Assembly (NCBI GenBank): GCA_024138015.1
Contig: JAMXBB010000008.1
Coordinates: forward strand, 47,840,446 to 47,904,445
From: Lumnitzera littorea
Taxonomy: Eukaryota > Streptophyta > Magnoliopsida > Myrtales > Combretaceae
Direction of reading: 5' to 3'
DNA: 64,000 bases
Below are positions 39,301 through 49,593 of the stretch, piece by piece. Made by a program: the position numbers and the translations under genes. The notes beneath the pieces were generated by a model. The model was not told where the DNA came from. It was given only the letters and a program-made list of their open reading frames with translations, and made no database searches. Every line of letters starts with the position of its first letter. The first letter of the stretch is position 1.

Positions 39301-42300
39301 CTGTGAGAGAAAGCAGCAAACCATGATTAAGGATCATTACCATGGAATTATCCTTGAACATATAGCCAAACAAAAATATACAAGAAACCTCCAGAAGGCT
39401 TGTGAGCCAGAAGTCCCCCTTCTCAATTGCTGATGGAAGCAGGATCCTTTTAATCAGCCAATGCTCAAGCTGGCCCCCTGACCCCTCGATTAGTCTACAA
39501 ATTACTAGAGCAAGCTGTTCATCCTTGAGATTCTTAGCACAAACATTAATTGCGGAAGAGGCATCACCTCCTAAAAGAAAGAAAGCAATTGCCAGCTCTA
39601 GCTGATGTCTTCCCAATAAGACATATGCGTTTTTCAGTGCAGCTGCCTTATTTTTCTCCTCCTTTTACCAATGAAGTTGAGATTAATTGAAAACACAAAA
39701 TAAACATTTATGATATTTAATTAAACAAACAAAAGTGTAAAATGCAAGGTAAATGCATGAAAGAGCAAGCATCTATAACTATTGCACAGAAGTCAATGCT
39801 TTTACCTAACTGATTGATTGATGATATCAAAATACACAAGTAGAAAAGGCTAAGACAAGAACCTTCAAGCAGAAGGATAAAATAGAAAGCTCCAATGACA
39901 AATTTTCTATGCATCATCTTTTAGGAACAACACATAATTCAGGAAATTTAGCTCCCTTCTGTCGTACAATACCTGAAAATTGCGAGAGAGAAATCCCACC
40001 AAGGGCTTGTCTTTGTCATCTTTGCTTATTTTGAAGAGGCCAGCCAAAACTTGGAGTCTTTGTAATGCTATATATAGAAGAGCACAGTCTTTAGGGTCTT
40101 TCTTTTTAAGATATTGTAATCTTGCCAGCTTCTCCATCTACAGCAAAGCAATAATATGAGGTCTTTGACAACTCAAGTAACATATTAAACTAATCAAAGA
40201 GAAGAGACACCATAGCTGATAGTTGCTAGCAAGAAGATTATCACCTGACATAACATAAAAGTTACCAAATAAGTTCTCAATATAATAAGGGCAGTTGCTC
40301 CTGGTAGAGTCCTCCAGAAACAACAATCTTTAAAGTAAAGCTAATGCCAGTCAACTAGCATGGTGATGCAGACATTAGCCGATTATCAAGATACCACTAG
40401 ATTTCCATTATATTCACTATTGTGGTTACAAAATAATATTGCAATAGGCCACAGAACACAGTACACAAGATCAATTTGAATAATCTATTCCAAAATTCAA
40501 GCTCATTACTTTTACTGCTAACCAAATATTCATAAAGCATCACAATGGTGAAAGAATAAAGTTCATTGCATTGTTGTAAAACTGGAGGATATCTGTTTCT
40601 ACAGTATTTGAAGCAACCAACTGATTCTTCCTGTCTCAAATTGGTAGGCACTTATGTGCACCAGGGTGAACGCTCAAAGTAGATATTATGTGAATGCAGC
40701 ACCAATAGACATGTATGTTGATGATCCTTCAATGAGAACCATGTTGGAATAACATATGAAAAAAATATGCACCTCAAGCTCACCCTGAAACGTAATTGTG
40801 TTGAATTTGTGAACCAAAATCCTACTCCTATTGCCTGCATTTCTGGCCAGCTTGATTCATTGGGCAGAATAGAGTTTAGAAGAATTTCCTGACAATCAGA
40901 ATGGAACGCCCAGGATATAGCTGCAGAGTCTATGGCCAAATCCTCTGCTGAAGCCACCTGACCAAACCTTTGGAGGAAATGCAGTTGTTGATATCGCACT
41001 GCCACCCAGAATCTTGATGAAAACAAAAGGTTATGTAAAATGGTGAAAATGAAATTAAAAGAGATTCTATAATGCTAACTTCATCCAGAATAGGGTTCAC
41101 AGCAGTTGCAGAAAGTATATGGGCAGAATTTATCTCGAATAAATCCCAACATCAAAGAATGATAGAGACAAGCAAAGAGTATCCTAAGTAAGAGTGTTTT
41201 GATAATATGATGAAATGATGTCAATATAGCCATCACATGCTTCCAAATAATAACGTTCCAGTTTCTTAGAGGAGGCGTTGCACATAAATCAACATCTAGG
41301 GCACAGCTGCAGAAGTCCAGCTGCATGTGTAGGCTATTAGCATTATGTTAAAATTTTGGGAAAAAAGGTATCAGCATGGTCATCATGTTTGCCATAGGAG
41401 TACTAATGTTGAGAGAGTTATTCTAATCATTCATGTAAGTAACATGGTTGTGAACTGTAATTGCTCCATAAGTATCACAACACCAAGATTTTACTTCAAC
41501 ACAAATCAAATCTAGGAAGCTCAGATATTCAGGACAAACAGAAGGAGGAAAAAAAGCCACTTAAACCTCTCAAAAATAAGAAGATACAACCAACCTCCCG
41601 AAGCAAAATGATTGCTGAGGTTGCAGTTACTTTAGCTTATAAAAGTTAGTAAACATGAAAATAGCTATATGTTCCTGACAAACTAGGGAGGAATCACACA
41701 TTTATCCCATCTAAAAGTTTAACCTTATAGATGTATATGATTCATACTTGCATTAAATTCTAACACCTGTTCCCACATCCAAATTAACATATTGATTGAA
41801 GTTTATTGTGCCAACTAATTATATCGTGAGTTGTATTGCAAATTGGGGACTTCAACTCAAGATGTAAAGACTTGTTGCTCCAACAACCAGTAAAATTTTG
41901 AACAGAACAATAAAACCAAATCATTTAAAAAGCTAGAACATATATATATATATGTATGTATGTATGTACATACACATAAACACACACGCACGCATGCACA
42001 AACACACACATATATATATAGAGAGAGAGAGAGAGAGAAAAGAATGCTTCATGTTTTCAGATCCAGCGTTTCTATGTAGTATTAGAAGTTAATTGGTAAG
42101 ATTGATTATAATTATTAGAATATCCTAGAGATTGTGAGTGTCAAAAGCCAGGTAATTGGTCATTCCTGAATAGCATATCAAATATTCTTACTTGCCAATT
42201 ATATCTTTTGAAGAAAGATATCTAACATATGGAAACCATAATTTGATTTGGCAAGTTTCACTTTAATAGAACGCCTGCAGTGTATTTTTGGCACATTATG

Positions 42301-45300
42301 GACTTACATATTTGGTTCCTTGCATCAGATTTGGGAGATTCTTTGTGGCCTAGTTGGGTCAGACTGAAAATTCTTAAAGGATAGAATTTTTGGCACATTA
42401 AGATTCCAAATCGCACTTCATGGGCTTAGAGAAACATATTACAATCTAGAACCCTCGTACTTCAACTTCTGACATGGCAGGTTGGAAATGGAAATTCCAT
42501 ATCCCTATGGTGTGATCCTTGGCATCCTAGGGGTCCTTTGGTGAATTGGATTGGCAAAAGAAGCACCTTAAGTGTTGGTTGGCCAAAGGAGATGAGAGTT
42601 TGCTCTTTTATTAGTGGTAACAGCTGGGAGTTGCCTGATGAGGAAATATGGAGGAGGATCAGCGATAGCCTAGGGGCTGTGGTGCCCAACCAAGCACTGG
42701 ACAACAAATTACTATAGAAATCTAATCCACCAAAACCTTTGTCAATTAGATTAGCATATCACCTCGCAAGGGAAAGATGTCCAAAGGCCAGGTGGTTTTT
42801 ACCTTGTTTCGAATAAGTCTTTGGCTTAATGCACATGATAGGCTACACACATGAAGAAGCATATGGAATTGAGAGTTGTTTCTTCACATTGCTGCTATTT
42901 ATGAGGCAAGGATGCTGAATCTCATGACCATTTGCTTATTAGATGTGACTTTTCCAAGGGTCCATGGAAAAAGGTGGAGTGTAGTTTGGGTTGGATTGTA
43001 AGGTGTCCTGCTTTGAACTCTCTATCAATATGCTGGCTGCTGCAGGGAATCTCAGTGTGTCATTAAAAAAGACAGTATTGGCGGTGTGTTATTACATTTG
43101 GAGAGAAAGGAATGCTCATAGGGTGGGAAGTTAGAGTTGTCAAGTCAAAGTGCTGTTTAGAAAGCTATAGTGATTATTGAGGGGCTACGTTATGGATTGT
43201 ATTGATATGGCACATTCCATGAGCATACAAAACACATATAGGTCAATAATTATTTTGCACAGATAAAACATGTAAATGGAGATCTAAGCATTTTATTTAC
43301 TCTGCTGGAGATGCAACTAACAAATCTTTCTGTTGATTCTTGGTTTAGGTATTTTGTATCACAAAGTCCAGTTAACTACTTTAATTCCATCTTGTCACGG
43401 TCTGGTTGAAATAAATACAATAGGAAGAAGCAATTCCATGATCACAGAGCCAGATGAATAGTGTCATCAAGAATTTCATGTCAGGTTAAATTTCTGGCTC
43501 TCCCTCACATTAGTTTCTAAAACCCTTTCTCCAATTAACATCTTCCTCAAAGGTCCAAGCAACCTTTTGAATCCCAACACTCTTGAATCGGCCAAACTTG
43601 AGTAAGATCAGTAACATTAGGGGAAGCTATAGTATCAATCGCCCGACAACAGTGAACAAATAGTACAACTTGTATATGTAACAAATTCAGTTACCTTCTC
43701 CCAGGGAGGTCAAGACTCTCATAAACAGAAGCAGATTTTGAATCACTGACTTCATGGAGGAGATCAATTACTGCAACAATTTCATTCTTCTCTTGATCTG
43801 CTACAGCTGATAACTCACATGGCCTCTTCAGAAAATCAACTAAGCTTTTAAGTTCAGATTTAGATGATGGAGCACCATATAGATTATTGAAAGAATTGGA
43901 TTCAGATGCCCAAGGTAAATGAGTCAAGCCAACTTGAAACTGAAAAGCTGATTCATTTGAATTAGAACTTCCATTCCAATCATATTCTTTGACATCAGAA
44001 TTTTGTGACTGAACTCCTTCAAGGTAACTAGATAGGTCCATCTGTGGAAAAACAGGCCGATTCTTTGTGGGATGATTGCTGCCTCCATCAGCAAGTAAAG
44101 AAAGGTGTGCAGCAAGATGCTGCAGACCTCTATATGCACGTTTCCAATCACCTGAAAGCATAAGCACAGAACATTTTACAAGCGTCAAACAAAACTTCGA
44201 TAGAAGCATTATACATGCATTTTCTTTGGTTTTTTTTTTTGGGTTTTGGGAGCAGGGGGGATTGCAGAACATTACATAAAAAGCTAAAGCAAGAAAAACC
44301 ATAGTAAAGATACATACTCTCTTGCTATCTTCCTTCTCAAAGGCATGAAAACAAACACAAACAGAACATTTCCTTAGCAACCAAGGAACATTTTATAATT
44401 TAGATGAGAACTTTTGTATTAAAATATGGATTGTTGCCTTTGTTGGATATAGCTTTGTAGGTACAATGGTAGTTAGACTTTGTTGCACTATAAAATTGTT
44501 TTATGATTCACTTGAACTCAAGTAGATTATATAAACAACGTATCAACTTGGTCTAACCATAAGAGCCTCTTTAAAGGAAGAGGAAGGGAGGGAGGAAAGG
44601 GAGGATGAATTCAAGTCACACTTAAAAGGGAACCTGACCTTTCATGAGGGAATGATACTCATCCTCATTGCTAACACTATCTAAACTTTCAATTTTTGGT
44701 ACCTAATTGAAACTTTTCACGCCATCGTTACTACCTCTTTATTCCAATCGCCAATCAAACTGGGAAACGTATTGCATGTGTATACAGTAAGTAATAATGA
44801 TAATACAAAAAGTTTCAATAGGGTGCTGAATTTGATGAGTTGAAAATTCATGTAGCAAATCAAACTTTCCACCATAGTTCAGGTAGTATTTGCAATATTT
44901 CCCAACTTAAAAGTACTTGCTGCAGAAACAAACCATAGCCACTTGAACACAAAATAATTTATATAAAAAACATATTATGTTAACAAATTTGAATTCAACC
45001 TCAGTAAAATTCCAAAACTACATGTGAGAACCTCATTAAAAACACGATCATCAATCTCTTCCATACATCAGATAATGCAGTTCCTAATATCATCTTTCAA
45101 CAAGCTTGACCTCTTCAATGAAGCACTTCTTTGTAAATAGCTTTGGAGATGTGACATGCACAATTTATGGAATATGGTGATAATGAATAAATACGGTATA
45201 GTAACAATCAAAGGTAGTAAAGCAGCAAGGCAGGTTTATAGGGCAAAATTTGGAAGACCACCAGGAATGCAGGGATAAATAGCAAGCTTCATTGCCTCTG

Positions 45301-48300
45301 AACGGATCGACAGAAGAGAAGTTGCATGATGAGCAATGTGGCGGAGTGCCTCCATAAGTTTCAATTGATTTATATGGATTGCAGCAAATATGATTTTACA
45401 GCACCAACTCATACAAGGAGTGCAAGCAGCAGCCAAGAACCAATCAGATTATTATCATTGTTTTGATAGTATGATCCAGAGGAATGACCAGAGAAGGAGA
45501 AGATAAACAATTATTTGCAACATGCCTGTAAAAGGAGTTTTCTCATCAAAACCGTTGTATATGCATTAACAGGGCTTGATGCATCATCTTTTTCCATAAA
45601 AAACAATGAGAAGATCCAGCTCCCTCCTTTTTGTTAAAACTGGTGCAAGACAATAGTGAAGACCAAAACATTGACATGCTAGGAAATACAAAAATTAAAT
45701 GCAAACCTTATCAATGAGAAAAAAAAGAAGTATAGATTTCTAAAAGTTCTAACATAGACGCAAAGAACCGGAACATGAACTGGACCACCATGCACACAGC
45801 CACAAATATCAAACTAGTCATGAGTATTGGCTTTGGAATTATCAAAAAAAGGAATTGATTTGGCTATATCCAGAATTCAGGATATTCAGCAATTAATGAG
45901 GTCCCAAGTGTAGAAACACTCTTTACCAAAAGTTTTGTTTTTTTCTTTACCCAAAAATGTAGAAACACTAGTATTATTGTAAAATAAGAATGAAAATTAG
46001 CAGAGGTTTATCTACTATAAGAAAACAAAATTGATATATTTGCTTGAAGCTTTAAGCAACAGGGGGGGAAGGTAATTTGTTCACCTTTTTAACAGAAAGT
46101 ACTTTCATGCTAGCGGAAAATTTGTAAGAGTAACTACACTAACGTATTTGGATATATTACCTAAATATATATTTGAAAGGAGTGACCTGGGATGGTACAC
46201 CGGCAGAGGTCCACCTAACTCCTCTACCACTTCAATCATATCCCAACAACGCTGTACAATAGGCAAACCCGTTTTCAGCTGAGCCCTTTCTGCAAACATA
46301 TTATTGATAACAAGATCAGAGTAGATATTGAGAAATATAGTGGTTGTAGAAATATGCTGGTTATTGGCCCCAATGTGGACTTCTTTGGTAGTATAGATAT
46401 GCTTAGTCAAACTAGTATAAGTAATGTCCTCGCTTGTCCTCCCCGAACTGTTCAGATAATTCTGCTCATCTATACTATCCCGATTTCCAGCATCTGCAAG
46501 GAACAACAACTGGCTATATAGGCCAATATAATCCTCATGAATAGCCATTGCTGTAGCCCTAGGCCCCCAGATTAAGTCAAATACAGGAGCAGAGATTTGA
46601 GCACATGCAATGCAACACCAAACAGACCCAGACTTCCCAGGTTCAGGTAATGCCTGTCCACCAAAACGTGTCTGAGCATAAACAAGCAGTTTATCTTTCA
46701 TGCAAACTCCAAGTAATTGTTGGCCATTCCCCAAAGACAACCACCTTACTGCAACAACATCTCCCTTGATAGATATTACATCTTCTAGAAGAAAGCATCC
46801 TGTTCCTACAACATTAACAGTTTCCCATATCTGAAGGGTAGATTCAGTATTCTTATTTCCTGATGTGCAGATGGTTGCAATCTTTTGTCCACAATCAGCC
46901 ACAGATATTTTACCAATAGGGCCTTGCTTGGTAGAGAGCAAACCAACAAGCTTCCATGTTGTGGGGTTAGAGGATACTTCAGCCCGCTCACTTCTCCATA
47001 ATTTCAAGGTACCATCAACACTGCCAGTTGCCAGAACATATGCAGGATAGTTGTTGCACGTTTCAGAAGTATGAGTCTGGTCTTGTGGTATAAACGGAAA
47101 TAATTGACCTGGTTGAATAACAGAAAAACTTGTAACCTGATCATGGTTGTAAGGATCTGGAAACTGTGAGGAGCAAGGATTAGCAAAAACATAGTATCTT
47201 TTGCTAACAAAAATACTTTCAAACCACCATAAACTGCTATTTGCACTGTATGTGGTTCCAGATTCATCTTCATCACAGCTTCTAGATAAATCACAAATAT
47301 GCATCACAATCTCCCAGGCTATAGCATGAAACCCTGTCGTCCACACACCCAAAAGCATGAAGCGGGTAGAATTAAAGGTGTTATTGCAACCAGAATACAG
47401 AGGAATGGTATAGATATTTGAGGGTCCATGCCCTGGTGAATCCTGGTCACAAAAGGGGATTGTGCAAAGTTTTTGACATTCTACATTTTGATTTTCTGCT
47501 TCACATCTTTTGATGACAAAGCAATCAACACCATCAACATGTCCCAACATAAGTACCCAATCATCATCCATCGCATAAGGTGCCCAAGTTAAGCTTGTAT
47601 ATCTGTAGGCTGAAGCACTAGTTGCTACCTTAGAAGAGAGTTTCCACATGGGACTCAATATCGGGAGGCCAGAGATTGCATTTGAAGTGGTTGAAAATAG
47701 CCAGAATAGAAGTACACCATCAGAATCCAAGGAAGCAGCCAATCCATATGCATGGTGGTATGGATGCAGGGCAAAGTGCAAAATTTTAGCAGAATGCCCA
47801 ACTGTACTGAGAACACTACTGATGGAAGCAGTTAAAGACCTTTCTGCTGGGATTGTACTACTATTGTTGAGTGTTTGAGCGTACAAGCATGACCAAGTCA
47901 ATTTGCAAACTGAAGAATGAAGAAATGAGCACAAGTCAGGTGGAGCTGAAGAGTTATTCCTGGACATATAAACTTTTCTTAAAGGTAGTTGATCTTCTTC
48001 CAACTGAAGACCCTGGAGTTCCTTTATCTTCCACAATGTGACCCGCGGGTACCTTAACAGAGAATATTCATCAAGACAGTGGATGGCCCAGAAGGTGATC
48101 TTCATTTCAGTACCAAATCCAATGATCCATTCACAGTGGCCAGTTACTTCCTGCTCGTAATCATCAGTGGCAAATATCTCTGTACCTCCTTCAGGATACT
48201 TGAATAGGCCTGTGATTTCAGTTGCCCACATCACCGATAAATCCTTGACAAGATTCTTGTTTGTGTCTATTACAGCAACCACGCAGAAGGAATGAGGCAT

Positions 48301-49500
48301 GGCCTTGGTCTCTGATTTCCTGCCCCGTCCATGATCAATTTCGGCCCATAGCCTAGCAGCTCCATCTAGTGCGTTTGTTAGGAGCACATGCCTTTTTCTT
48401 TGGAGAGGTTTTCCTGCTGAGGGTCTCCACTGGATACTAAGGATTGGAGAGGGATGACGGAGCTCAGCTATTGCAGATTCGACTTTTCCATCGCCCTGCC
48501 ACACATAAACAGGATGCCCTGGCGTTGAAGAAGTGGATGCTGTAGCAGAAGGTCCATCAATGGACCAGGATGCAGAGACAAGATTATGAGAGTGGTTTAT
48601 TTTAAACTTGCAAGCAACTTCCCAGGAGTTTTCTCTACGTTTCCAGAGAACAACTTCTTCTCCAGCAGAGAGTATTCCATCATTAGAGGCAGTCCAGTGG
48701 AGAGCCTCCACTGTAGAAGAGTGAAGCAGCACCGCACTCTGGCTCCAACAAAAAGAACCTGATGAGCGAACAAAGAAACATATCGCCTTCAACAAAGCCT
48801 ACATGGTAAGGTCACAGGAATATCTCATATTATAAAATATCATATGTTCATAGCGAATTGTACGAATACTATGTTAAATTCAGTAGTATAGATAGTCAGA
48901 GAAGAGCATTATGTATAATTAAATAACAACTCAGATTATTTAGTGATTAGGATATGATTGGTAAAGTCTGGGTTTTCCTTCTTGTTTGTTGCCTATTTCG
49001 TTTCACGTATGTAACATTTATTAATTACCATACTATAAATAGTCCAAGAAGAGAAACTTATAGTTGGTAGACATAAATAACAACTCAATCATTTAGTAAT
49101 TAGAATATGAAGGCACGATTCAAAATTACGGGGAATAAAAAATACGAGTAGGATTACCGAGGGATGGAGCAGAGAGAGGAGAAAAGAGGAAAATACAATC
49201 GGCAGAAGCCGCAGCGACGTCTCCGGCAGAAGAGCACGAAACGGCGGCGACGGAATGGGGAAGCTCAAAGACCTGGCGGAAGAGAGGGGCGGTGGAGGAT
49301 TCATCCTTGGAGAGAGGAGAAGGAAGGTGAGAGATGATGAGGAGAGAGGAGGCACCGTAAGCGACCCAGGCGTGGCCGGCGAATTCTGGTATCCAATCGA
49401 TGGTGGTGTTGGTGGATCCGGATGTAGATGGAGCAGGAGGTATACAATCGGTCCTCCATAGAGTGAGAGGAAGGTGATCCAGTGCCATTGCCATGGCCAT
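24317..49500 (-). CDS. DmX-like / Rav1-family WD40 protein (V-ATPase assembly factor family)
   Basis: Sixteen exons, all GT-AG and in phase: 49500-49158, 48758-46161, 44151-43695, 41012-40784, 40137-39973, 39661-39389, 39300-39055, 38645-38256, 38151-36730, 36604-36548, 35617-35189, 34636-34413, 26177-26044, 25075-24806, 24722-24544, 24430-24317. They give 7,530 bases and 2,509 aa without an internal stop. The N-terminal ~850 residues hold a WD40 propeller region (SFCWSQSAVLLHSSTVEALH; PAYVLATGSVDGTLKLWRSE). Residues ~930-1360 resemble the Rav1p C-terminal domain (GPLPVYHPRSLL, RFWVAVRYQQLHFL, KKKDPKDCALLYIALQRLQV). Residues ~2040-2509 are WD40 repeats again (FLVGSTNAHIYLWE, LFLTGSKDGDVKLWDAKNAK). 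In yeast Rav1 heads the RAVE complex that reassembles V1 onto Vo; animal DMXL proteins act similarly on endosomes and vesicles. The plant role is inferred. The length equals my recollection of Arabidopsis At2g46560 (~2,500 aa). Confidence 0.93.
24807..26043 (-). other. Intron 13 and 5' end of exon 14 of the DmX-like gene
   Basis: Intron 13 (26043-25076, 968 bp) has unique AT-rich sequence and no element that I recognise. Exon 14 (25075-24806) encodes the stretch from GGARSLSMFDNE to KAHLG, including a WD-like block GGKGGDVGLHDFRYIATG. Confidence 0.7.
27290..27706 (+). pseudogene. LINE-2 ORF1 remnant, central domains missing
   Basis: A 138-codon open frame with an acidic, serine-rich middle and an ending DDWMVVKKKEKTRKPLRL. 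The other LINE's ORF1 ends similarly (SWIPVKKKKTTKKRK), which marks this as ORF1. The DUF4283-like block and CCHC knuckle expected between the two ends are absent, so an internal deletion is likely. Confidence 0.6.
27750..31210 (+). pseudogene. LINE-2 ORF2 remnant (endonuclease, reverse transcriptase, zf-RVT)
   Basis: Endonuclease pieces start near 27760 (NIQSLNDPKK) and continue to DFNECRS near 28145-28180. The reverse transcriptase spans about 28725-30030: KLRDRNNKFFFNQLKQKHYR, FADFRPIACCNTLY, KVDLTKTYDNIKW and SDPISPYLFVLV. The catalytic box FVDD is intact at 29798-29809. After it, 29989-30040 holds a small in-frame tandem duplication (YLGVPIKYLGVPL). A zf-RVT-like block (TRHAFILWMIVQLKLSTQDK) lies near 30900-30960. 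Several stops and shifts are present. Confidence 0.8.
34637..35188 (-). other. Intron 11 of the DmX-like gene
   Basis: 552 bp, GT-AG, phase 0. No transposon or RNA gene recognised. Confidence 0.7.
35618..36547 (-). other. Intron 10 of the DmX-like gene
   Basis: 930 bp, GT-AG, phase 0. Contains a short (TA)n run near 35737-35750 and otherwise unique sequence. The preceding exon 10 is tiny (57 bp, encoding ALCINSTDEQQFVVSSHRK). Confidence 0.75.
38646..39054 (-). other. Intron 7 of the DmX-like gene
   Basis: 409 bp, GT-AG, phase 0. Nothing else seen in it. Confidence 0.7.
39662..39972 (-). other. Intron 5 of the DmX-like gene
   Basis: 311 bp, phase 0. The acceptor AAAAG lies just before GAGGAG. 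A second AG three bases inside could give an alternative acceptor that removes one glutamate. Confidence 0.65.
40138..40783 (-). other. Intron 4 of the DmX-like gene
   Basis: 646 bp, GT-AG, phase 0. No transposon recognised. Confidence 0.7.
41940..42038. repeat. Compound microsatellite in intron 3
   Basis: A run of TA units, then TATG units, then CA-rich units (with CG-containing variants), again TA units, and finally GA units. Likely to vary in length between individuals. Confidence 0.95.
42290..43210 (+). mobile_element. 5'-truncated LINE fragment in intron 3, antisense to host gene
   Basis: The plus strand encodes the part of LINE ORF2 that follows the reverse transcriptase. It reads LWPSWVRLKILKG near 42340-42380, then VGNGNSISLWCDPWHPRGPL near 42480-42540, a block typical of plant L1 elements. 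A broken zf-RVT-like region follows, ending with VCYYIWRERNAHR near 43090-43120, which parallels the ends of the two larger LINEs. No poly-A tail or target duplication was found, so the 3' end is also damaged. Confidence 0.75.
44152..46160 (-). other. Intron 2 of the DmX-like gene
   Basis: 2,009 bp, GT-AG, phase 1. AT-rich unique sequence; no transposon protein or repeat structure was recognised. Confidence 0.75.
48759..49157 (-). other. Intron 1 of the DmX-like gene
   Basis: 399 bp, GT-AG, phase 1. The acceptor used (CATCAG before GTTCTTTTTG) gives GSFCWSQ, matching the family. A further acceptor about 40 bases upstream, at 48799-48800, would put the reading frame out of phase. Confidence 0.85.
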
Positions 49501-49502
49501 TG

Positions 49503-49593
49503 TCACATGAAATTCAATCGATCAGGGTTTAGCTTAGCTTCTACTTTCTTCGACTAACTTGTTCATCTTCAATCGCTATTCGCACCTGTTCAT
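49503..49593 (-). promoter_or_regulatory. Three short upstream ORFs before the DmX-like start codon
   Basis: Reading toward the start at 49500 there are three frames. ATG at 49593 is followed by a stop after five codons (to 49576). ATG at 49566 opens ten codons and ends with TAA at 49536-49534. Last is a bare ATGTGA at 49508-49503, two bases from the main ATG. The start-stop six-mer is a known type of minimal upstream ORF able to hold ribosomes. They count only if the transcript starts upstream of them, which the sequence cannot show. Confidence 0.5.

Larger units (their letters stand above)
41013..43694 (-). other. Intron 3 of the DmX-like gene
   Basis: 2,682 bp, GT-AG, phase 2. It holds an antisense LINE fragment (42290-43210) and a compound microsatellite (41940-42038). 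The remaining sequence is unassigned. Confidence 0.8.

Noticed and set aside
48759..48798. Alternative exon 2 start at 48798 that keeps the longer open frame
   Set aside because: Exon 1 ends one base into a codon, so that acceptor shifts the frame; the acceptor at 48759-48760 keeps phase and gives GSFCWSQ as in the family.
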